DNA of 50,647 nucleotides from Nostoc sp. LPT (GTDB lineage Bacteria > Cyanobacteriota > Cyanobacteriia > Cyanobacteriales > Nostocaceae): contig NZ_JABXKF010000095.1 in NCBI RefSeq assembly GCF_017115165.1, forward strand, positions 1 through 50,647, written 5' to 3'. A program made the position numbers and the translations under genes. The number at the start of each line of letters is the position of its first letter. Position 1 is the first letter of the stretch. The notes beneath the pieces were generated by a model, which saw only the letters and a list, made by a program, of their open reading frames with translations, did no database searches and was not told the origin of the DNA. This document shows positions 36,185-45,161 of this stretch, piece by piece.

Positions 36185-36494
36185 TGAGTTACATCCTTGT
36201 TAATGCTTGTTATTTCGTTATTATGCTCTGCTGCATTTGATAATATCTTGGATATTTGGAGAGTCTTTATATTGGTGGGGAGTGGGGGGAGCAGGAGGAA
36301 AATTCTTCTCCTGTGCACCCTTCCCCCTGCACCTCTGCCTCTTTACCAATGCCCAAAGTTAAAAATCCCATACATTCGATGCCGGACAGCATCTAGATTT
36401 GTTAATCTAAGAATAATAGAGATAGTACTGGCGTAGCTGCTTAAAATCTATCAAGCAGCAAATTTCTATTGAAAGTTATATAAGAGAAAGAATT
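36185..36494. other. Divergent intergenic region with G-rich tract
   Basis: 310 nt between divergent ppgK and the 2TM gene. It includes a G-rich segment (GGTGGGGAGTGGGGGG near 36275) and a C/T-rich counterpart, plus presumed promoters of both genes. No gene is seen; an ORF here is low-complexity. Confidence 0.55.
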
Positions 36495-36998
36495 ATGACG
36501 GCGTTTGAACCTCAAAGCATCCGCTCGTATAGCCAAGAAGATGTCCAACAAATTCTGCACTTAGCGATCGCTCGTCAAGCAGATGATAAAGACACAGAAT
36601 TTTCTTATGAGCATATATTAGAAATTGCTGCTGAGTTAGAAATTTCACCTGAGTCTTTAAAATTAGCAGAACGCGATTGGGTATTACAACAGGGCCAAGT
36701 TCAACAGCGAAAAGCTTTTGACGCCTACCGCATCAGAAGATTTCAGAAGCGTTTAAGCAAATATGCAATTTTCAATGGCTTTTTTATACTGCTTAATTTA
36801 ATCACTAGTGGCGGAATTTCTTGGTCGCTGTACATTTTGCTATTCTGTGGATTGCCTGTAGGGCTTGATGTCTGGAATACCTTTCAAATTAAAGGTGAAG
36901 AGTATGAAATGGCATTCCAAAAGTGGAGTCGTAACCATCAGATTAAGAAAACCATTAGCACAGTTTTGAATAAGTGGTTTAAGGTATTACAGGCTTAA
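36495..36998 (+). CDS. 2TM domain protein, 167 aa
   Basis: The N-terminal ~75 residues form a cytosolic helical part (YSQEDVQQILHLAIARQ, YEHILEIAAELEISPESLKL), similar to the N-terminal domain of cyanobacterial 2TM proteins. Two membrane helices follow (IFNGFFILLNLITSGG and LYILLFCGLPVGLDVWN), then a charged tail. The ribosome-binding region AGAGAAAGAATT precedes the ATG. Function unknown; such domains occur beside sensor or regulator modules. Confidence 0.75.
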   Translation: MTAFEPQSIRSYSQEDVQQILHLAIARQADDKDTEFSYEHILEIAAELEISPESLKLAERDWVLQQGQVQQRKAFDAYRIRRFQKRLSKYAIFNGFFILLNLITSGGISWSLYILLFCGLPVGLDVWNTFQIKGEEYEMAFQKWSRNHQIKKTISTVLNKWFKVLQA

Positions 36999-37040
36999 TC
37001 AAAACTTTCTCTAACGCTAATCCATCTCTACTTTATTCGC

Positions 37041-37211
37041 CCAGAAACGGCTACGGTGTACACACAAGTCTGAAGTAGTTTATGAATCTGGTTTTTACCC
37101 CACCCTAACCCTCCCCTTGCAAAGGGGAGGGAACTAGATTTCCTGTTTCCCCCCTTTCTAAGGGGGGATTAAGGGGGGTAATTTGACTTGTGTGTACACT
37201 GTAGCCAGAAA
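37041..37211. mobile_element. MITE-like element with 22-bp inverted ends
   Basis: GGCTACGGTGTACACACAAG (37049 onward, to 37070) is inverted at 37185-37206 with one mismatch. The word CCAGAAA occurs on each side (37041-37047 and 37205-37211), a possible 7-bp target duplication overlapping the right inverted-repeat end by two bases. The interior contains the CCCTCCCCTTGCAAAGGGGA and CCCTTTCTAAGGGGGG repeats common in Nostoc. It has no ORF. Confidence 0.75.
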
Positions 37212-37234
37212 GGGGGGAATATTTTGCGATCAAA

Positions 37235-37801
37235 TTAACTAGATACTGAATTAGCCGCCTCGGAAACCTTCTCAGGGGGTGGAAAGCCACCCATACGAAT
37301 CTCAGAAGTGAAGGTAGTGATGCTAAATCCACCAAAACTCTTGAGGACATTTACCCGCATTCGCAAATTGGGGCTAGCAAACCACAGGCGTTCCTCTGAG
37401 AAGATGGTTTCATCCTCTGTAGTTAGAATCAAAGCACCATCACTGTCAATTTTATAGCGTCCGGCAACTGGAGTTTTATTGGCATCAACTATTTCTCTCA
37501 GTAACCTGCCTTGGGCCGGATTATCCGCATCAGGTACCGAAACTAACACAGTTGAACCAGTGTGTTTTGCTTGATCCTTGTCCATTGTGCCGTTCCAGGT
37601 AATTTTGGTAGCACAGGAAGCAGAACTAGGATTAATGTTGTAATTTTGACACAGCTTGATCGCTTCTGGATGATCTAATGGCAGCGCCTCAATGATGATA
37701 TCTGACTTGCTATGTTCCGATTGGTTAAAAGCCAAATGTTGACTAGTACGATGAGAAAACCATTTACCAGCACTTAACTGAAAAAACTCTTCAATATTCA
37801 T
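37235..37801 (-). CDS. cpcS: Phycobiliprotein chromophore lyase CpcS/CpeS family
   Basis: CpcS-type lyases attach phycocyanobilin (or related bilins) to Cys of phycobiliprotein subunits. 188 aa lipocalin-like protein. Family segments seen: MNIEEFFQLSAGKWFSHRTS, KSDIIIEALPLDHPE, ASCATKITWNGTMD, HTGSTVLVSVPD, VAGRYKIDSDGALIL, and SEERLWFASPNLRMR. It belongs with the nearby NblB-like gene to phycobilisome metabolism. A MITE-like element lies just past its stop. Confidence 0.9.
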   Translation of the reverse strand: MNIEEFFQLSAGKWFSHRTSQHLAFNQSEHSKSDIIIEALPLDHPEAIKLCQNYNINPSSASCATKITWNGTMDKDQAKHTGSTVLVSVPDADNPAQGRLLREIVDANKTPVAGRYKIDSDGALILTTEDETIFSEERLWFASPNLRMRVNVLKSFGGFSITTFTSEIRMGGFPPPEKVSEAANSVSS

Positions 37802-37876
37802 GAATGAAATTACCCTGCATCAAAATGCTAAAATTCCCACTTAATTATTATTAAAAAGTAGCAGGAAGCTTTAATA

Positions 37877-38557
37877 TTAAGCTTGATTGCCTATTTGCTC
37901 AAGCTTCTTCAGGCCAATTCTGGCTGCCTCAGCAACGTTGAAATGATTGTCTTTTTCCAGGTATTTTAAAGCTGAGACACTTTTGGGAGTGGGAAGATTT
38001 CCCAAGGCTTCTGCCAAACGCTGCCTCACTAACCAATCATCTGATTCGGCGAAGCGCAGGATCTTGTCTACAGACTCGATGTCTTGAATTTCTCCCAGCG
38101 CAGAGATTGCAGCTTGTTGCAACACTACTTCTTTGCTATCCAATGCTTGAAGAAGAATTTGATGAGCACGGGGATCTTTAATATTACCTAGAGAAACAGC
38201 TGCACTAAAACGTACTAGCCAATCAGTATCTTCATAAAATGCCCGTGAAAGTACCTCAAAGGCTCTGGCATCACCCAAATATCCTAAAGCACCAGCAGCA
38301 TCAGCGCGTATACCATAATCAGGGTCATTTTCGAGAATTTTTACCAAAATAGAATAACATTCTGGTGTTGGCTTGATTCCCAGAGCAAATATTGCCATTG
38401 ATCGCAGTTGCAAAGATTCGTCGTCTAGTACCTTTTTAATCAAAGGGACTGCATCTTCAGCCGCAACGTGACGCAGATTAGCAAGGGCTACCATGCGATC
38501 GCGTAAATTCGGACTTTCTAGCTGAGTAGAAATTTCTTGTAAGCTTAGAGCTGCCAT
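37877..38557 (-). CDS. nblB: HEAT-repeat protein, NblB-like
   Basis: 226 aa made of about six HEAT-like repeats, each ~31 residues with the LRDRMVALANLR / VRFSAAVSLGNIKDPRA / VVLQQAAISALGEI pattern. This matches NblB, which is needed for phycobilisome breakdown under nutrient starvation, and is related in fold to the CpcE/CpcF lyases. It is close upstream, same strand, of the cpcS gene (~75 nt), a possible bilin/phycobilisome unit. CpcE/F-type lyase function cannot be fully ruled out. Confidence 0.75.
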   Translation of the reverse strand: MAALSLQEISTQLESPNLRDRMVALANLRHVAAEDAVPLIKKVLDDESLQLRSMAIFALGIKPTPECYSILVKILENDPDYGIRADAAGALGYLGDARAFEVLSRAFYEDTDWLVRFSAAVSLGNIKDPRAHQILLQALDSKEVVLQQAAISALGEIQDIESVDKILRFAESDDWLVRQRLAEALGNLPTPKSVSALKYLEKDNHFNVAEAARIGLKKLEQIGNQA

Positions 38558-39050
38558 TTAGTTCAAAGCGTTTTCTTTACTTATCTTAATTTACCCGATC
38601 TGTTGATCAGGCTGTCGCCATAGTGAAGTAGGAGTTTGGCGACTTTACAAAATGGCTCAATTATGAATAAAAAAGCGATCGCGCTTTACCAGTTGCAGAA
38701 ATCGGTGTAAAGCGTCTGCCAATTGGGAAAATCACCCGCATCCATAGCCCTCTCTAAGAAAAGGCGTACTTGGCAATTCGTTTAATAAATATTAAGTACA
38801 TCTTCATCGTGAATTGGTACGAGTAGTTCTGCCAATCGCAAAAAAGCCGCAAAACTGGCGAATAACAACACATTAGCGTTTTTAAAATAGTATTTGGGGT
38901 AGTAGTCGATTATGTACTTTTGTAAAGATATAACAAGAAGTTGCGTAAAAGTTATTAGCTTGACCTGAGTAACTTAATATAAGTTCCCTTAAACATAAAA
39001 TCACAAGCCTAAAAAACTGCTTTGCAAAAATATCTCAGGGAAAAATACAA
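38558..39050. other. Intergenic region (493 nt)
   Basis: It holds a HIP1 site in AAAGCGATCGCGCTTTA and an inverted repeat GTCGCCA/TGGCGAC (about 38613-38642). No ORF of credible composition. Presumed promoters of the divergent nblB-like and DUF3102 genes. Confidence 0.5.
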
Positions 39051-39884
39051 ATGCTAGCAGAAATAAATTGTATGAAAATTAGTAAGCATGAGTCAACAGA
39101 TTTTCCTATAGAAATCCAAGTAATACCTACACATTCAGAAAAAATTATTGACCAGTCTTCAGTACCTAAGAGCAAGTTAGACTTTGAGAGTAAAGAGGAA
39201 AAACAACAACGTCTAGCCATTCTAGCAGAAGATACACGACGTAGGCTGAAACGAAGTGCTATGGACATTTATTGCATTGGTGTCAACTTGTTAGAAGCTC
39301 AAAAAATTACCGAACATGGCAAGTTTCTACCTTGGCTACGACAGGAGTTTGGAATGGGAAAAACTTCAGCCTATGAGTTTATTCACGTTGCTAAAGCATT
39401 TGAGTCCAAAATTCCGATAATCGGAAATTTGATTAATAGTATTACTCCTACTGCTCTCTATAAACTGGCTGCTCCTAGTACATCTGAAGCTGCTATAGAT
39501 GAAGCAATAAAAATTTTGAAAGCAGGAGAAGTAGTCGATCCAGAGGTTGTTAAAAATCTCATTAAAAAATATAAAACTCCTAAAATAGTAAAAGAACCGC
39601 AACAAAAAGCCTCTTCGATTAGTCAGCAGAGGGATACAAATCAAGTAGAGGCATTAGTCTTACCCAAGGCTGAGGTTTCTAGCATTGAACAAACAACCAC
39701 TAACCATCTGCCACTTTCTTCTCCACTTCAACAGAATGAACTGCAAAAATTGGTAGCGGAGCGTGATACTTATAAAGCACAACTAGAGGCACTACAAATA
39801 AAGAATCAGGAACTTAAGCTAGATATTGCAAAACTTCGTTCAGAATTAACTTCATTACAAACTACTAAAGCTAGCAGTAGTTAG
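39051..39884 (+). CDS. DUF3102 family protein, 277 aa
   Basis: Residues ~58-160 fit DUF3102: LAEDTRRRLKRSAMDIYCIG, LLEAQKITEHGKFLPWLRQ, EFGMGKTSAYEFIHVAKAF. Members occur in phage- and plasmid-like settings and resemble DNA-associated proteins. A Lys/Pro/Gln-rich linker follows, and residues ~226-272 form a coiled coil (LQKLVAERDTYKAQLEALQI). Start options at 39051 and at MKISKHESTD. It ends ~880 nt before the biosynthetic operon and is not obviously part of it. Confidence 0.78.
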   Translation: MLAEINCMKISKHESTDFPIEIQVIPTHSEKIIDQSSVPKSKLDFESKEEKQQRLAILAEDTRRRLKRSAMDIYCIGVNLLEAQKITEHGKFLPWLRQEFGMGKTSAYEFIHVAKAFESKIPIIGNLINSITPTALYKLAAPSTSEAAIDEAIKILKAGEVVDPEVVKNLIKKYKTPKIVKEPQQKASSISQQRDTNQVEALVLPKAEVSSIEQTTTNHLPLSSPLQQNELQKLVAERDTYKAQLEALQIKNQELKLDIAKLRSELTSLQTTKASSS

Positions 39885-40760
39885 GGGGAGTCTCTGATAC
39901 TTACCTAAGCACTGAATTCTTGAGCTAAATCTCATCTAGCAGAATCAATGGATATCTTCAACAATTAAATGTGCTTATCCATAAACCTTGTAGAGACTTA
40001 GCACTGCTACGTCTCTACATTCATTTTCATTTATATTTATAATCTCATACCTTGAAGCTTGCGATTATAAAAATTTGCCAGAAATGAGTGAGCCTAGAAT
40101 TTATATAGCTATGATTTTTTTGATGTTAAAATATCTTCTAAATGGCCATTCACGATTTTACAATATCTTCCAGTGCTAGCCTTTGTACATTTAAATTTTC
40201 TTTGAAAATATATTTCTGGCAAATCCCTAAATGGGATAATTTTTCCAGTTTTATATTTGGATAAAAAATAATAAACTCAAATAAGTAAGAAAAGATAAAT
40301 ATCTAAAGAATATTTTTTGGGATGTGGTTAGTTAAGTAAATAAGGTAATATCCTGAAATTAATAAAAATTAAAAACAAAAAATAAGACTTGTATTTTTTT
40401 GAAAAGGATGGTAAATATAAAAATAAGCAGCACATTAATAAAAAGCTTAGTATTTTTATATGTAGGCGTATTGCCAATAGTTTGGTAGATAATGCTGCAA
40501 AAATTAACACAAGATGAATTTCAAGAACTAGCCGTCGAATCGAGAAGCTTATCCGGGGAAAAACTTTGAAATTTACTAACCAAACTCAGAAACACTTTTG
40601 GATAATTAATTCGATAAATTCTCACCAAATAGAAAGTTTCTAGGATTTTGCATAAAACTCAAATAATAGACTGATTGTTATTTGAAGGGTTAAACAAACA
40701 ACATTCTTAAGTTTAGGCATCACAACTCAATCAATAGTTGCAATTAGGAGATTTTAAGCA
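39885..40760. other. Upstream region of the biosynthetic operon (876 nt)
   Basis: It contains a hairpin TGTAGAGAC/GTCTCTACA (39989-39997 with 40011-40019), perhaps a terminator of the DUF3102 gene, then very AT-rich DNA. A 25-codon reading MLQKLTQDEFQELAVESRSL + SGEKL lies at 40492-40569 and may be the N-terminal stub of a lost gene or a leader peptide. AGGAG precedes the next start. Promoter(s) of the operon must lie in this stretch. Confidence 0.55.
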
Positions 40761-41867
40761 ATGATTATAGTTATGAAGTTAGGTACGCCATCAACAGAAA
40801 TCGAACGTGTTGTTAAAGAACTTAGTCGTTATGAAATCACCCCAGAAGTATGTCAAGGTCAACACAAAACAGTAATTGGCTTAGTTGGTGAAACGGCAGA
40901 AATTGACACTAGGCAGATTCAAAATCTTAGCCTTTTTATTGAGCAAGTGATCCGAGTAAAAAAACCATTTAAACGTGCTTCTTTAGAATTCCGTTATGGA
41001 GAACATAGTGAAGTGGTTGTACCCACACCTAATGGAGCTGTTACCTTTGGACAAACCCATCCTTTAGTTGTAGTTGCTGGGCCATGTTCTGTTGAAAATG
41101 AGGAAATGATTGTCGAAACAGCACAGATAGTAAAAGCAGCAGGGGCACAGTTCCTACGAGGTGGGGCGTACAAACCTCGGACTTCACCTTATGCATTCCA
41201 AGGACATGGCGAAAGCGCATTAGGTTTGTTAGCAAAAGCTCGTGAAGCTACTGGTTTGGGTATTATCACAGAAGTCATGGATGCAGCTGATTTAGACAAG
41301 GTTGTTGAAGTAGCAGACGTGATCCAAATTGGTGCCCGCAATATGCAGAATTTCTCCCTACTGAAGAAAGTAGGCGCTACAGGTAAAGCAGTCTTATTGA
41401 AGCGGGGACTGTCAGCCACAATTGAAGATTGGTTGATGTCAGCTGAATATATTTTGGCAGCAGGCAATCCCAATGTAATTTTGTGTGAGCGAGGAATTCG
41501 CACCTTTGACCGACAGTATACACGGAATACCCTTGATATATCTGCAATCCCTGTCTTGCGGACTTTGACTCACTTACCAATTATGATTGACCCTAGCCAC
41601 GCCACCGGGAAATCAGAGTTTGTCCAATCGATGACCTTGGCAGCGATCGCAGCTGGCGCAGATTCTTTAATGATTGAAGTTCACCCTAACCCAGCTAAGG
41701 CTCTTTCAGATGGCCCTCAGTCTTTAACACCGGAAGCATTTGAAGACTTAATGCTAGAAATGGCTTCTTTAGGTAAGTTCTTTGGTCGTTGGTCTAAACA
41801 ACATAGCACCACTGTTACCCCCAAGTTTGCTGCACGAGTTTCTGCCACCGCCAGTAGTGCTTTATAA
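40761..41867 (+). CDS. aroF: DAHP synthase, type I-beta (AroF/AroG-like)
   Basis: Condenses phosphoenolpyruvate with erythrose 4-phosphate, the first step of the shikimate route to aromatic amino acids. N-terminal ~75 residues form the ferredoxin-like regulatory domain, followed by the barrel: VVAGPCSVENEEM, FLRGGAYKPRTSPYAFQGHG, IITEVMDAADLDKV, QIGARNMQNFSLL, AVLLKRGLSATIEDW, and MIDPSHATGKS. 368 aa, full length. The start is ATG 40761 with AGGAG ~10 nt upstream. Its place at the head of a phenylalanine/tyrosine-using operon suggests that it boosts precursor supply for the pathway instead of serving housekeeping needs; feedback behaviour cannot be read off. Confidence 0.93.
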   Translation: MIIVMKLGTPSTEIERVVKELSRYEITPEVCQGQHKTVIGLVGETAEIDTRQIQNLSLFIEQVIRVKKPFKRASLEFRYGEHSEVVVPTPNGAVTFGQTHPLVVVAGPCSVENEEMIVETAQIVKAAGAQFLRGGAYKPRTSPYAFQGHGESALGLLAKAREATGLGIITEVMDAADLDKVVEVADVIQIGARNMQNFSLLKKVGATGKAVLLKRGLSATIEDWLMSAEYILAAGNPNVILCERGIRTFDRQYTRNTLDISAIPVLRTLTHLPIMIDPSHATGKSEFVQSMTLAAIAAGADSLMIEVHPNPAKALSDGPQSLTPEAFEDLMLEMASLGKFFGRWSKQHSTTVTPKFAARVSATASSAL

Positions 41868-41977
41868 GCGTGCCATTTCCCTGAAATATCTCTGACAAAG
41901 CAACAAAAGCACAACTCCCAACAAGGACATCCAATCAGTCCATCATCTGTGCAATCTAAATAATAATTGGAAGTTCA

Positions 41978-43681
41978 ATGAATACAACATCACTCAACAA
42001 AAACAAGACCTTTCAATCTTCTGCAACCTCCGTAGTAAATTCCAGCAAAACTGTAGTTGTAGGCAATCAAGACCTAACGATAGACGAAGTAGCCAGTGTG
42101 TCCCGTCATGGTGTTCAAGTACGCCTGAGCGATGATCGAGATGTTGTGCAAGGAGTTCAAGCATCGTGCGATTACATTAGTAATGCTGTGGAATCTGGTC
42201 AACCAATTTATGGCGTGACAAGTGGTTTTGGTGGCATGGCCAATGTTGTCATTTCCCCTGAATCTGCGGCACTGCTTCAGAACAACCTGATTTGGTATCA
42301 CAAAACCGGAGCCGGACAAAAATTACCGCTAGCTGATGTCCGAGCCGCCATGCTTTTGCGTGCTAACTCCCACTTGCATGGTGCATCTGGTATTCGTTTA
42401 GAACTTATCCAGCGTATGGAAACTTTCTTAAATGCTGGTGTCACACCCCATGTATATGAATTTGGATCTATTGGTGCAAGCGGTGATTTAGTGCCTTTAT
42501 CGTACATTACTGGGGCATTGGTTGGTTTAGACCGCTGTTATACTGTTGACTTTAACGGCGAAGAAATCGATGCGCCGACAGCGTTGAGTGATCTGGGTTT
42601 AGAGCCATTGCAATTACTTCCTAAAGAAGGATTGGCAATGATGAATGGCACCTCAGTCATGACAGGTATTGCTGCCAATTGTGTCTACGACACCAGAGTT
42701 TTATTAGCTCTCTCAATGGGGGCACATGCCCTAGCAATTCAAGGTTTGAATGGTACCAATCAATCATTCCACCCATTTATTCATCAACTCAAACCACATT
42801 CAGGGCAAAAATGGGCTGCGAACCAAATGCTGAACTTACTAGCAGGTTCACGCTTAGTCCGCGAAGAACTAGATGGTTCTCACAACTATCGGGGTGGAGA
42901 TCCAATTCAAGACCGTTATTCACTGCGCTGTTTACCACAATATATGGGGCCGATTGTAGATGGGATCGAGCAGATTAAAAAACAAATCGAAGTAGAAATT
43001 AATTCTGTCACCGACAACCCGCTAATCGATGTTGAGAACCAAGTTAGCTATCATGGCGGTAATTTCTTAGGGCAGTATATCGGTGTAGGAATGGATCAGC
43101 TGCGCTACTACATCGGGTTATTGGCTAAACATTTGGATGTGCAAATAGCCTACCTGGTAGCGCCAGAATTTAACAATGGACTGCCAGCATCTTTAGTGGG
43201 GAACCGAGAGCGCAGTGTCAACATGGGGTTAAAAGGTCTGCAAATATCTGGGAACTCCATCATGCCATTGTTAACCTTCTATGGAAATTCGATCGCAGAC
43301 AGATTTCCTACCCATGCTGAACAATTTAACCAAAATATCAACAGCCAAGGTTTTGCTTCTGCAAACTTAGCGCGTCGGTCAGTAGATACGTTCCAGCAGT
43401 ATATGGCGATCGCTTTGATATTTGGGGTACAAGCGGTTGATTTACGCACCTACTTAGTTGCAGACCATTATGATGCCCGTGCTTGTTTGTCTCCCGCTAC
43501 CAGAGATTTATATATGGCAGTGCGTGATGTCATCGGACAACCAGCCTCACCTGACCGTCCTTATATCTGGAACGACCACGAACAACCTCTTGACGAACAT
43601 ATTGCCCGGATTAGTGCAGATATCGCATCTGGTGGGCAGATTGTGCAAGCAGTTCAAGATATTTTGTCAAGTTTCAATTAA
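41978..43681 (+). CDS. MIO-type aromatic amino acid ammonia-lyase (PAL/TAL family) with Tyr107-His108
   Basis: Eliminates ammonia from an aromatic amino acid to give a cinnamate-type acid. 567 aa, like Anabaena PAL, and the numbering matches it: Tyr78 (PIYGVTSGFGG), the Ala167-Ser168-Gly169 triad that forms the MIO cofactor (GSIGASGDLVPL), then NGTSVMTG, SVTDNPLID, HGGNFLG, and QFNQNINSQG. At the substrate-ring pocket, positions 107-108 are Tyr-His (LIWYHKTGAG), whereas as I recall Anabaena and Nostoc PAL have Phe-Leu, tyrosine lyases His-Leu and histidine lyases Ser-His. It is therefore close to PAL overall but probably prefers another substrate, possibly tyrosine or a hydroxylated analogue. 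Second gene of the operon; GGAAG precedes the ATG. Confidence 0.93.
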   Translation: MNTTSLNKNKTFQSSATSVVNSSKTVVVGNQDLTIDEVASVSRHGVQVRLSDDRDVVQGVQASCDYISNAVESGQPIYGVTSGFGGMANVVISPESAALLQNNLIWYHKTGAGQKLPLADVRAAMLLRANSHLHGASGIRLELIQRMETFLNAGVTPHVYEFGSIGASGDLVPLSYITGALVGLDRCYTVDFNGEEIDAPTALSDLGLEPLQLLPKEGLAMMNGTSVMTGIAANCVYDTRVLLALSMGAHALAIQGLNGTNQSFHPFIHQLKPHSGQKWAANQMLNLLAGSRLVREELDGSHNYRGGDPIQDRYSLRCLPQYMGPIVDGIEQIKKQIEVEINSVTDNPLIDVENQVSYHGGNFLGQYIGVGMDQLRYYIGLLAKHLDVQIAYLVAPEFNNGLPASLVGNRERSVNMGLKGLQISGNSIMPLLTFYGNSIADRFPTHAEQFNQNINSQGFASANLARRSVDTFQQYMAIALIFGVQAVDLRTYLVADHYDARACLSPATRDLYMAVRDVIGQPASPDRPYIWNDHEQPLDEHIARISADIASGGQIVQAVQDILSSFN

Positions 43682-43699
43682 ATCTTGAGGACAGTTCAG

Positions 43700-45115
43700 A
43701 TGCACAAACAGAGTATTTTACCAAGTATCAGCAAAGCTCCTCCAGGCCCTATCGGCTACCCGATTATAGGTAACCTCCCGCAAATGTTGCGGAATCCATT
43801 ACAGTTTCTCACGAATGCCGTACAGGAGTATGGCGAAGTAGTCCACCTGGGAGCAATGGGGCCTCAACAGCTTTATTTAGTCTCTCATCCAGATCATCTG
43901 AAGTACATCCTGCAAGAAAATAGCCGTAACTACATTAAAGGCGAAAACTTTAAGTCTATTAAGCAGGTAATCGGTAATGGTCTGGCAGTCGCCGAGGGTG
44001 ATACTTGGCGGCGCGAACGCCGCTTGATGCAACCAACCTTTCATCGCCATCGGGTTGGAGCATTAGTCACCTTCATGACTAAAACTATTAGCCAAATGCT
44101 AGATAACTGGAGCAGCATCGGCTCAGACAAACCCCTAGATGTGTTTGCACAGATGATGCAACTAGCGCAGAATATCCTCGTCAAGAGTTTGTTGAGCATT
44201 GATTCTGAAGACGAAATTAGCGAGATGAATCAAGCATGGGATACTGCTTATGAGTATCTTAGTAGTCAACTATGGGCAGTGTTCAAGCTACCTCTATGGG
44301 TACCCACGCCGAAAAACCGCGCCTTTGTGCAAGCGATGGGAACACTGGATAGAATCGTCTATCGGATCATTCGCTCCCGTCGGGAAAACAGTAATAGTCC
44401 TGACGACCTGCTCTCTATGCTGATGGATACTTACGATGAAGAGTCTGGTCAGGGAATGAGTAATGAACAACTGCGCGATGAGATTATGACCATCTTTACT
44501 GGTGGATTTGAAACCTCAGCAGCTGTACTTGCATGGACTTGGTATTTGCTTTCTCTTCACCCTAACGTCGAAAGTCGGCTCCAAGATGAACTCAAGAGTG
44601 TTTTAAATGGGCGTACCCCGACTCTTGAAGATTTACCAAACCTGAAATATACCAGGATGGTACTCGAAGAATCGATGCGGCTTTATCCTGGTGCATGGGT
44701 CTATACTCGTACTAACTTACAGGCCGACGAGATTGGAGGCTATCACATACCAGCTAACTCTGTGATCATGATTAGCCCTTATATCACCCATCGCCTACCA
44801 GCTTTTTGGGAGAATCCCGAAGACTTTGACCCTGAGCGCTTCACAAAAGAACAAGCTGCTGCGCGTCCCCGCTATGCTTACTACCCCTTCGGCGGCGGGC
44901 CACGCCAATGCATAGGTGAGATATTTGCAATGACTGAAATGCAGTTGATAGTTGCGATGGTAGCTCAAAAATATCGGCTGCACCTAGTACTTGGACATCC
45001 AGTTGAGGAGGAGCCAATGTTTACATTACGTCCCCGCCACGGCATCCTGATGACATTGGAACCACAAATCAGTTTTGGTGATGTCTACCAACCTGAGATT
45101 CAGAAGACGTTTTAA
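43700..45115 (+). CDS. Cytochrome P450 (CYP110-like)
   Basis: Heme monooxygenase of 471 aa. Pro-rich start APPGPIGYPIIGNLPQML, C-helix EGDTWRRERRLMQPTFHRHR, I-helix oxygen-activation motif FTGGFETSA, K-helix ExxR in LEESMRLYPG, and heme-ligand loop FGGGPRQCIGE with Cys404. Overall look is that of the cyanobacterial CYP110 group. I choose ATG 43700, ~10 nt after GAGGA; the reading from 43685 starts with TTG. It is 18 nt behind the lyase stop. In the proposed pathway it could hydroxylate or close an ether or methylenedioxy ring on an aryl group, which is inference. No N-terminal membrane anchor is seen. Confidence 0.92.
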   Translation: MHKQSILPSISKAPPGPIGYPIIGNLPQMLRNPLQFLTNAVQEYGEVVHLGAMGPQQLYLVSHPDHLKYILQENSRNYIKGENFKSIKQVIGNGLAVAEGDTWRRERRLMQPTFHRHRVGALVTFMTKTISQMLDNWSSIGSDKPLDVFAQMMQLAQNILVKSLLSIDSEDEISEMNQAWDTAYEYLSSQLWAVFKLPLWVPTPKNRAFVQAMGTLDRIVYRIIRSRRENSNSPDDLLSMLMDTYDEESGQGMSNEQLRDEIMTIFTGGFETSAAVLAWTWYLLSLHPNVESRLQDELKSVLNGRTPTLEDLPNLKYTRMVLEESMRLYPGAWVYTRTNLQADEIGGYHIPANSVIMISPYITHRLPAFWENPEDFDPERFTKEQAAARPRYAYYPFGGGPRQCIGEIFAMTEMQLIVAMVAQKYRLHLVLGHPVEEEPMFTLRPRHGILMTLEPQISFGDVYQPEIQKTF

Positions 45116-45161
45116 CTTAATTTGCTGTCATAGGTAGCTTTGAAAGTGAGTCTTTTTCATT

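Noticed and set aside
41978..43681. Histidine ammonia-lyase (hutH) assignment
   Set aside because: Overall pattern and length follow cyanobacterial PAL; only the second pocket residue is His, and no hut genes are nearby.
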